NCBI GenBank assembly: GCA_037349315.1
Contig: JBAIAC010000057.1
Span: forward strand, 3,038,001-3,102,000
From: Chelydra serpentina
Taxonomy: Eukaryota; Chordata; Testudines; Chelydridae
Length of the DNA: 64,000 nucleotides
Reading direction: 5' to 3'
Shown here: positions 54,901-64,000 of the stretch, in pieces
Layout: every line of letters begins with the position of its first letter
How positions within the stretch are numbered: position 1 is the stretch's first letter
The notes under the pieces: generated by a model
Databases searched by the model: none
What the model was told of the DNA's origin: nothing
The model's input: the letters and a program-made list of their open reading frames with translations, nothing else
Translations under genes and position numbers: made by a program

Positions 54901-57299
54901 ATCCAATCCGCCAATAAAAATTGCCCAGACAAAAGGCCGGGGACGAAGGGGCCTTTTTGCCACGATAAGTTTTCACAAGACTGTTTATCCACACAATTTG
55001 GAACGACACTTAAAATCTCTAATCCCAATAAGCATGAAAGTGGTTGTCCCAAGCAAGCAGGTGTATTGTCCCGGGGCAGCCACGTTGCCAGCGATGTTCA
55101 TTTCTGCCGCTGTGCCTGTGGGGTCACTGGGAATATATTGAGATGGGGCAGCTGCAGTCTGAATGCTTCTGTTTAACCTCAATGCCTCGGATCCCTTTCC
55201 ACCCACTTGCCCTCCTCCCCCTTTTTGAGCCAACCCCCTATTCAGACTGATTTTAAAAGGCAGCAAAATGGTTACAAGGTTTAAAGCAGAGGCGAGCAAA
55301 ATGCCCAACAATGGGCAGGACAAAGGAGCGTTCAGGGGCTGGTCCTTAATCCACAAACACATGATAATGAAGTATGTGAAACCGTGCGGCTATGAGGATT
55401 AAACCCACTGCCAAGAGGAGGCTTTAGTGGGAGGGGTGCAAAGTTGAAACTCAGATGGGTTCTCCCTCCGGCAAGTTAGGAATGAAGAAAGATCTTTCTG
55501 TTAAAGGGGGATAAGGGATGCTAGTTTGCCACCATGAATCCACTGGGGTTTGGGGTTTATTTTGCCCAGCATTGAGAATTTTATTCCTACAAACTGCACT
55601 TAAAGTTACTGAACAAACCATTTAAAAGAACCAAATTAAAGGGCTAAAACTATCCCTTTTTACAAACAAGGGACACATCTGACAGTAAATGATTTGAGTG
55701 GGGGTGGGAGGCAGGAGGTGCAGTTCTCTGAGCCTGCTATAGATGTGAAATTAATGACAAGGTTATTTAGAGTGGGGTTCCTAAAGGCGGAATGAGAGCC
55801 CCCCACTTCGCTGCCTGCATCCCAGATTCCAGAGAATAGTTGTTATGCTGCAGTAAACCACGGGAGATGTTAGAACCGCAGTCTGAGTGCCAGGCATTGC
55901 CCCAGGAGAGTTCCCCTACATACGGTCAGTGGGCAGTTGGATCTGGGTCCCATTCCAGGACTTGCACTAGGAGATTCACTGACTGTGCTTCTGACCCTTT
56001 TGCTATTCTTCTTCCTCACTAGTACATAGTTCAGGACACTCATGGAAAGGGCATCTAAGTGCTGTGCTAAGCATAAAGCATGGAAGAGCAAAAGGAAACA
56101 ACACACCTAAATACTGCATCTGAAAATCACTCCTGCCACAAAAGGAAGGGGCGTCCCATATTGCGAATGAAATAAGTAAATGCAGACAGCTAGGGTGTCT
56201 AGAGAGAGCTGGTACATTACTGTCTGTGAAGTCCATTTCACATCCTTGGATTCACAGTGGCATTGGAGTTGGTAGGTTACCAAGCTTACTGGTGGTGGGT
56301 TGTATTAAATTGCTCTGCTGCACTCAGGGTATGGTTTGGGATGTACGTACTAAGTTATGTTAAGGGCGCTTACAGTGTCTAGGTAGGTGCATTTCTATAT
56401 GTACACAGAGCATATACAGGGAATCAAATAAATGGGAATACATGATTATATTTATACACACACACACCCCAAGCACAAATATACAGATAATCCTGATTGA
56501 GACCTTTGAGCACGACCTTAATACATTTAGTAAATAATAATAATTACTACTATTCTTAATACCTTTATTCCACTTACTTCCATTAAACTGATCCCCCCAT
56601 TGACCTTCCTCACCTAGGGGTTTCAGAGGACTTAAGTTAATGTTTAGGGTCTGATTTTGCTTCCATTGAAGGCAGCGGCACAATCCCTACTGATGCAGGA
56701 TGACGCCCAAAAAGCATTAAGTTTGGTTACTCCCGTAACTGGAGATGGCTCAGTTTCTAGATTCTAGAGTGTTTCTAGAGTGTTGTCTAGATCCCTCACG
56801 ATCCTGAGAATTATCTCAATTCTGGTTCATTGCCCTTCGTTTGCTTTTGCTACATCAATCCTTTTATTCCTTTTGTTTTTACAAAAACCAGTAAAATATT
56901 AATTACAGGCGGCAGCTGCTAAATCTATTTCTCATTTCACACGTTTTACGGATTCCCAGGCTGCCACCGCTAGGGCCCACAGGTGACTGGGTTCAAATGC
57001 AATAAAAATCAACCCTTTTCTGAAGTTTGGAAAAGTTCAGCTCACTCCACTGTTTCTCTGAGCTTCCAGGCTCTGGACAGGATTGGAAGCTGAAATGGCA
57101 AAAAACCACAGCACAGGAGTCTGCTGGAAAGGGGATATTGTGTCTGCATCAGAAACAGGGTAAGCTAGAAAACCCACCAGAAAAGCGGTCTTGTGGCATT
57201 TCCTGCAGACTCAGGACAGCTGTATGATGCTTGCCTGAGCACCCAAACATCTGAGCTCATACCTCACCCGAGGCTAGGTGTCTCCGACAATTTATCATT
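51961..57299. other. Long non-coding stretch, mostly unique
   Basis: A CA-rich patch lies at 53845-53900, a short CA run near 56455 and a TAA-rich patch at 56525-56560. No exon is recognised among many short frames. 56840-56960 is AT-rich. Confidence 0.4.
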
Positions 57300-57570
57300 G
57301 GTACTTGGACTAGAGTAGCGCTTAGATTCCCTAGCTGAGATCAGGGCCCCCTGGCACAGCACTAGGTGCTGTAGAGACATGTAGGACGAGATAGCCCTTG
57401 CCCTGTAAAGCTTACAATGTAGACAGACCAAGGAAGTGTTATTAGCCCCAGTTTACAAATGGACCACAGAGAGATTCAGTGACTTGCTCAAGGTCAAGTC
57501 TGTGGCAGATCTGGGATTGGAACGCAGATCTCCTGAGTCCCAGACCAGAGCCTTAATTATGAGACTTTCC
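57300..57570 (-). repeat. Full-length MIR-like element
   Basis: gtagcgcttagattcc..gatcagggcccc..gcactaggtgctgtagagac..gcttacaatgtagacagacc..gtgacttgctcaaggtc..cagatctcctgagtccc. The whole element is about 260 bp and serves as the in-window reference for the fragments. Confidence 0.88.
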
Positions 57571-58329
57571 CCCACACCCACAGGTACAATATAGTTCAGT
57601 TTGGGGCAGGTGGAGTGTTGAAATCCTTGCGGTAGGGTGAATTGCAGAACCCCCCCTTTGGAATTTGGGGTTTACCCAAAGCACTCTCTTTCATGGCCTG
57701 TGGTCACTGTTATCAGAACCCTCAAAAGAACAGTACCTCTCTCCTCATAGGCAAAGACCCCAAATTGTGTCTCTCTCTTGTTTAAAGTTGATCTTAAATT
57801 AAGTTAAAGCATTTTCACAGCCTCCGCTTCTTCTGCATTATCGCTTCTGCGTTATCTCCCGAAGCAAGAAGCTGTACCAGATCTCAGTGCGTGGCAGACG
57901 GTGAGGGCTGCTAATCCGTTTAGCACCCCACAACTATCGCCAAGCCAGTAAACGGGCTTGGGATGCAAACACATTGACAGCCCTGTTCACACATAAAGAG
58001 AGTGATGGAAGGAAGCCTCCAAAACCCTTTCAAGAAAGCAGAAGGGAGAGGGGGGGTCCAAACCAAAGTTTAGCATTGTGGGCTGACAGATATGTTGCGG
58101 TGGCACCCTTCCTGGGGCAACACAGCCCGCCTGATTCCTGGCACAGCCTCTGTGCAAAGCTTTGTTGCCACAAGTCAGGGCAGATGAGCATCAGTTGTGC
58201 CATGTCTGCAGGCGACAGTGAATAGGTGCCTCTTGAAAAATCACCATCCCAAACGGTCCCCCACCGTGTCCCTCCTCAGCAGAAAGTGCAAGACCAGCAA
58301 ATGCAAGGCTGCTGGATTCTGCCTGGTCT
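57571..58329. other. Non-coding unique stretch
   Basis: Nothing recognised. Confidence 0.45.
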
Positions 58330-58620
58330 GGGGTATTATTACTTGCCTTGCTGCAGAGGCCTCCATTGAGATAGGGGCCCCCAGTGTGCTAGGAGCTGCA
58401 CGTATGCATAGTCAGTTACAGTCCCTGGCCCAAAGATCTCGTGATGTAAATAGACATGACAAAGGAAGGATGATTATCCCCATTTTATTGGCCAAGAACT
58501 GAGACCCAGAGAAATTCAGTGACTCACCCAGGGTCTCTCAGGCAGTCAGTGGCAGAGCTGGGAATTGAAGCCAGGTCTCCTGAGTCCCAGCCCCATGCCT
58601 TCTCCACACTCATCATTAGA
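58330..58620 (-). repeat. Full-length MIR-like element
   Basis: gagataggggcccccagtgtgctaggagctgcacg..gtccctggcccaaagatctcg..ggcagagctgggaattgaagccaggtctcctgagtccc. Same order as 57.3 kb. Confidence 0.88.
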
Positions 58621-59509
58621 TTCCATTTGTTCAATGCATCCTTGTCAGTAGGGCCAGCACAGGGCTTTTTGTTCAGTTGTTCAGGTTCGTACTACTAGTC
58701 ACTTCCCATACACCTAGGACAGCCTCAGGGACAACACTGCCAATAAAGACATTCAAGCAGCTCCATGCGATGCCCTGGGGGAGAGGGAAGGCACATGGGT
58801 CACACAGCAGGTGCAGTCGCCACTGTGAGATCAGCGGGGAGTGAGGTGCGGCTGACCACTGGCTGTGTGCGGATACGGCTGGGAGAGGAGTGGCACTGAA
58901 GGCAGCTCTTCCCCACAGTGGTGCAGAGAACACAGAAGAAAGACACCTATCAGATCATCCACCCCGGTGCAGGATTGTGCCATGCGGTAGCAGTGGTGAT
59001 GGTGCCTCTGCCTGGCCTCAGGGCCGGGGGATGGATGGACGGACAGACAGGTAGGAGCAGCAAGAGCATAGGAATGACTGGATCAAACCCTCTGCCCTTG
59101 AATGCGACGAGTGTTGTCAACGCTTGCAATTTTTGTCTTAAAGCCTCAGCTCCCCGAGTCCCGGGATTATGTGGGCATCTCCAAAATGTCTAGCCCGCCT
59201 GGCTGCTGAGAAAAGCTGGCAAACATGGCTAAAAACCAGAAAGCCAATAAAAATACCCAGCATCTCTTAAGATGATTGTTCTCTCATGAGTTTAAGTCAG
59301 ACTCGCTCTTCTTGGGGTGGGTCTGACTCACGGGTGTTGAGTAGCAGGTCCGCAATGCTGTGGGGCTCTGCTGAGCTATCCAGTGGTCTTGATGTACCGG
59401 TGGGAGACCGTTATTCTGTGACAAGTGTTTGCAGAGCATAAGGAAGCAACCAGGGTGAGGGGTTGGTGAAGGCAGCCAAAGAGGAGTGTGTAGCTAGGAG
59501 GTGGGGTAG
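58621..59509. other. Non-coding unique stretch
   Basis: A weak copy of the 'ctcatgagttt' repeat may lie at 59235-59310. Nothing else recognised. Confidence 0.4.
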
Positions 59510-59690
59510 GAAACGAAGCAGAGGAAAAATCAGACTGAATATAAGGGAACTTTTCCTGACTGTGAACTCTATCAGATGGGGCCCAGCCAGTTCCTTGCTA
59601 GATGACGCGAATGTTTAGAACGTTTTGGGAACGTATTTAGGCATTGTAAAGCAGGAGTCCAAGTTGCCGCCCCTGCCTTAGGAAAAACTT
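59510..59690 (+). repeat. Possible LINE 3' fragment
   Basis: aatataagggaacttttcctgactgtgaac and the following text resemble a decayed CR1/L2-type 3' region. Confidence 0.35.
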
Positions 59691-62049
59691 CCAGGACCTT
59701 TATTTTCTTAACAAAGAATCTGCTTCATTTTCCTGTTTGTACCCAGCCCAAGCCCTATGTGATTTGAGCCTAGTTCCCAAAACCAACCACACACCTGGCA
59801 GTCAGGAAAAACTTTGTTGGCTGTCCCAGCAGAGAGGCTAATGAGTGAATGGGCCATGGAGCCTGAATTCCCCTTAGTGTCTAGAGAGGGGAGGGAGGGA
59901 GGCATCATGATGGGATGGGGGTGGAGGAAGGCTTCCACCATCAGTCTGTGGGGCAACAGAGGACTTGACTCCCCAGAGCTGTCAAGCCAACTGCTTCAAT
60001 GAACCCTAAATCATAGGTGAGCTTTGCTGCCTAGCAGTTCTGATGTCTCTTTGGGACTTCCTACTGTACTGACTCCCAAGTCACAGGTACATCCCACGCA
60101 CGCACCCATGCCCGGGTGCACTGCCTCGTCCGCTCTCTACAGCGGGCATTTCCTTACTGTCCACTTCAGAGCTCTCTGATCAGCTGAGTCGCTCCCTCCC
60201 TCCCCAAAGACGGGACAGTTAGAATGGGAGGTGGGAACTAACAAGGAGCTATGGGGTGACGGACAAACGTGGCAAGGAGCACAAACCCTATGTTCACGGA
60301 AGAGAATAGCAACAGGTGAACTCCCCTACCCCCAAATTCAGACCCTGATCTTGGGAGTGGAGAAAGCATCAGAAAACAGATCCATGCCCACTACTGAGGG
60401 CAAGAGCTGCAAACTACGAGAGTCACCGAGACCCTTTCAGAGCGAGAGCAGCTGGGGGAGGGAGGGGATTGTTGTTTGGTTTTTAGTTAAAAGGGCCTCA
60501 GGTCTCTAGATGAGTATAGACATCCTGGGTGTGTTTCACAACCACCCTGTGCCAAGGCAGCCTGCTTTGTTTTTGACCTGTCGGGGCTTCCTGCTCATGT
60601 CTATTGCTCTTCTCACAGTTCCCTGCAAAATTTGTCAGTTTCTTTTTGCTGGGGGAAGTGCCCAGATCTGGGCCCAGTATTCCAGACGCCGAGGTGCAGA
60701 GAGGGGCTTTATGTTTCTACATATGCAACCAGAGCCACAGCTGCCTTTCCTTTGCTCTAACAATTCAAAAGCAATGCTGTGTTTGGTCATTGCATTAATT
60801 TGTTTAACTCCCAGATTCGTAGCCAAACTAAAAAGCTTGCAATAAATTAAACAAACCCACTAAAGTTATGTTTTAAATTCGCTCCCAGACAAACTTGCTA
60901 ACCAAATCTTGGCTATTAATGGATTAATGGCAGATTTCTACCCCCCCTCCTCTTTTGGTTCAAAATGTAAACAAGGGCCATGTGATTAAGATATTTCTTG
61001 CAGGAGTTTAAATGTCAAATTTGGAATACCCCTCCTGATCAGCAGCCATCCCCTCTCTCTTCCCCACCAGCCCCAGTAGCACACAGGCGCCGGGGGCAGC
61101 CTTCTGGCTGTTTGTTTTCAGAAGTGTGTTAGAGTGACCTCAATATAGTAAGTGACCAAGGCGCTTCTAATCCCCTCTTTTAATTGATTACTCTTGGTCC
61201 AACCCCTGATGCCTTGGGGCTATAGGGCTGGGGGAAACTCACCCCCTATAGATTAGCACCCTTTAGTTTACAGATCAGCCACTTCTTCAGTCCTTTGCCC
61301 TGCAGCAATGCATGAAAATAACACTAATCTCATTAAGAACAGAAGGGAGCCCTTCAAAGTTTATTAATAATGGAAACAGACAGAGAGAGCGCCAGGCTTA
61401 AGGTTTGTTCTCCGCTGTTCTGTTTCAGATTTCAAAGATGGGGGAAGTAGCAGGGGCTTTTCGAGTTCCTGGATTTTGCCAAGGGGAAGGTTTTATCCTC
61501 CTCTCTCCCCCCGCCTCTTTAGAAAGTTCAATCTGAAGCTAACAGAAGCCACTGCACATATAAACCCAGGCTGAGATCCAATATGGGGGTGGGGGAGAAG
61601 GTGTCAAAGTGTTGCATGTGTGAGTCCATTAATGATTTGGGAACCCGGGATGGTGAGAAAGTGAGAGCTGCCTGGAGTGACCAGGGGTGGCTGAGCGAGA
61701 GGTAGGAACACTGAGCTGGCTAGCAAATCCTGCTGTAAAACCTCTGACTCCGGGGCATTGGGGTTCCTGTATAACAGGATGCTGTTTTTAAAGGAGCAGG
61801 AGGATCCTGTGCTTAGACTCCGAAGAGCTGGTTTGCTCCGTGTTTTGGCCACAGACTGAGCATTGCCAACCCTTGCAACGTTATCACGCATTCTGTGGGC
61901 TTTGGTGCTTTTCTTAAGTTCTCCAGCTTCTGGAGTTATGTGACTACACGAGACCCACAGCCTTCATTGGAAACATTTCTAGCCCTCTTGGGTGCCCAGA
62001 AAAACGAGAACATGTGACCCTGAAAGGCTCAGAAACCAGAATGAAAATA
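59691..62049. other. Non-coding stretch, AT-rich at 60840-61020
   Basis: The AT-rich part is unique. No exon or repeat recognised. Confidence 0.45.
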
Positions 62050-62150
62050 GAATCCCATTTTTAAAAAATCTCATGATTTTTAAGACAATCTCATGATATT
62101 TTTGAGGCCTGACTCCTTGTTTTGTAATACGTGAAACTGGCACTGCTGAA
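62050..62150 (+). repeat. Dispersed 'aaatctcatgatttttaag' repeat, copy 3
   Basis: aaaatctcatgatttttaag..caatctcatgatatttttgaggcctgactcc..aactggcactgctg is the best-preserved copy in the window. Confidence 0.6.
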
Positions 62151-63799
62151 GCCCCTTTGTCCCTCCCAGGTAACACCCCACCCATAATCCTGCTTTTCTC
62201 TCTCCAGCTCCCCTTTCTCTGGTCAATTGTAAGCAGAGATACTACAGGTGTGTACTGCCCCTGGTGCAATGAAGCCCTGATCTCCATTCATGTCTCTAGG
62301 TACTAAAATGATAACGCAATGAGAAGACCCCTTTCCTCTTGCCAAACAGCTAGGGCTGGCCTATAGGTTTTATCTCCTCCCAGCCCCAGAGCTGCCACAA
62401 CCCCCCAAAAAAGCATGAGCGAGAGCTTCAATGTCTCATGGAGCTGCTCAGCACAACTCCCCTTCAGAAGAGGGAGATGCTTTAGGAACTGCCTTCAGCT
62501 GAATACCCAGAGAACATTGCTCCCTCCCCAGCTGAGTGAGGCTAGGTAGAATCACCAGCCCTGCCACAGCCAAGTATCTGCAAGGCCCTATCCAAAGCTG
62601 CCTTTGAGCAGCTCCCATGCTTAAGGAAGCCTGCAGCAGAGAACAGTTCAACTTGTTTTACTGCAGAGCTCAGCGTTTGTCCCATTGCTTTACCCACAGG
62701 AGCCATGCCTCCTATTTATATGCTCAACCCCCCAGTACCCAATTAATGCCCGTTAAGCTGCACAGCTGCAGCAGCTTAATCCCCAGCCACTGGTGTTAAT
62801 GGGAGTTGCATGGTATGTTACCACCCGACCGTTCTCCAAGTGGACTCCTAATATTGTCCAGGGAGACCCCTTATCTGCCCGGGGGTCTGTTAACAAGGAG
62901 GCATTAAATCAGTGGGAACAAATCAGATGAGGTGAAATAGGAGCCAGTCTGAAACTTGGAGGTTCAGAAAAGTTTGGTTAACTTAATGGTTAGCTTCATG
63001 TACCTCTGCACTTCTCCTTGCTGCTTTCAAGGCATGTTACAAGACACCCATTGGTCCTAGAACGCCACCTAAAAAAACACCAAAAGTCAGCACAATCCTT
63101 CCAAGTACTTTGCCATTTACCATGTAGCAATCTTTCAGACAAGCCCTTAAAACCCAGTGTCCTATTTGGACATTAAAGACCCTCTGACCCTCTTTTAGAA
63201 AGGGGAGTTTTGTTCTTGACCTGAACTTCCTCTCAGGTTGTTGTGCTAGTTGATTGTTGTCCTCCACCTTAGAGGCAGCTGCTTTTCAGTGCGGTGCTAG
63301 GGAGACAGGTGTAAAGCACTTTCAGGGCTGAAAATTGCTCTCGAAATGTGAGATGTTATGGTTATTACTGACCTGCCCTCAAGCGGGACATACAGGGACA
63401 TCCCTGAAGAAGGGCAGATTTCCCAGGGCAATTTCCAAGCCAGAAAGATTTGCACAAGACTCAGAGTCCTACATGGAGAAGAACTGGGGTGACTCTGCTG
63501 TGTAGGGGCAGGATTTAAGGCACCCACTTCCCCTGTGTGCCAGTTCATAGCCTGGCTGGGGGAGGGAGGACACCCTCTCTGCCCCATATATTATAGCTGG
63601 GTTTAGGTGGCAGGGCTGGGACAAGCCAGGAGAGGAGTAGGGGGTACTATCAAGATCTGCCAGCCATTGCACTCTTTCGAGCAGGGGCAGCTGCAGGGTT
63701 GGGGCTGGGTAGTTATAGCTATGGAGAAGCCGGGGAGATAATTCCTTTCCTCTCACCTCCAGCTCCTTCAGCTTGGGGGTGGAGGGAATCGGGATGGTA
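62151..63799. other. Non-coding unique stretch
   Basis: Nothing recognised beyond short frames. Confidence 0.45.
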
Positions 63800-63935
63800 G
63801 GTAGCTGCCATCATCTGCCTATTTATACATGGGGAAACTAAGACACACAGAGGCGGAAGTGATTCACCCGACGTCACTCTTCAGGCCAGTGGCAGAGCTG
63901 GGGCTAGAATACAGGATTCTGGAGGTTGCTTTGAC
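63800..63935 (-). repeat. MIR-like element
   Basis: catggggaaactaagacacacagaggcgg..cagtggcagagctggggctagaatacagg in minus-strand order. Confidence 0.75.
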
Positions 63936-64000
63936 AAGTTTAGGCCGATTCCCCTTGTGTAGTCCAAAGGACAGCATACACCCCTGGTAGCCAGGACTCC

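Overview
The window looks like vertebrate nuclear DNA, most likely from a cryptodiran turtle. It has one compact coding exon surrounded by non-coding DNA. The repeats are reptile types: CR1 LINE 3' ends, MIR/CORE-SINE-like elements, a tRNA-derived SINE with a CR1-like tail (the turtle 'Cry' type), abundant short hAT-type MITEs beginning TAGGGTGACCAG, and CA microsatellites. There are no bacterial-style operons or ribosome binding sites. Species and repeat-family names come from pattern memory, not a database search. Most repeat boundaries are approximate; those with target-site duplications are exact.

The only protein-coding gene I can support is an uninterrupted 287-codon exon at 28178-29041 (+). 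It encodes a C1orf216 / UPF0500 family protein of unknown function. A strong splice acceptor lies 16 bases before its ATG, so at least one upstream 5' exon is expected. Three candidate upstream starts lie in order: an exon-like segment ending in a GTGAGT donor at 23675; a tandem pair of RFX-type X-boxes followed by an ATG and a GTGAGT donor at 24682-24750; and a TATA box with a GTAGGT donor at 27284-27410. None is proven. A possible polyadenylation signal is at 32853. I recognise no exon of CLSPN or PSMB2, the neighbours expected from human 1p34.3.

Layout. 1-12 kb: intergenic DNA with MIR-like elements, two hAT MITEs, a CR1 3' end, and a 365-bp hAT element inserted in an older CR1 with a perfect 8-bp duplication. 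12-18 kb: two palindromic 'gtctacac' MITEs, a 0.9-kb CR1 with decayed reverse transcriptase sequence, and a GC-rich 70-bp minisatellite (16.5-17.4 kb). Each minisatellite unit junction carries a G-quadruplex motif, and every minus-strand frame is open. 18-28 kb: MIR-like pieces, a 64-bp inverted repeat 4.1 kb apart, a MITE nested in a MIR, and the candidate promoters. 28-33 kb: the gene and its presumed 3' UTR. 33-51 kb: a 60-bp degenerate tandem repeat, Penelope-like (hammerhead-type) retroelement ends including one nested inside a hAT MITE, and AT-rich unique DNA. 51-64 kb: one tRNA-derived SINE, several full-length MIR-like copies and mostly unique DNA.

No novel enzyme system is visible. 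The most interesting signals are the X-box/ATG/donor module, the G-quadruplex-bearing minisatellite with its dispersed relatives, and the nested transposons that give a relative insertion history.
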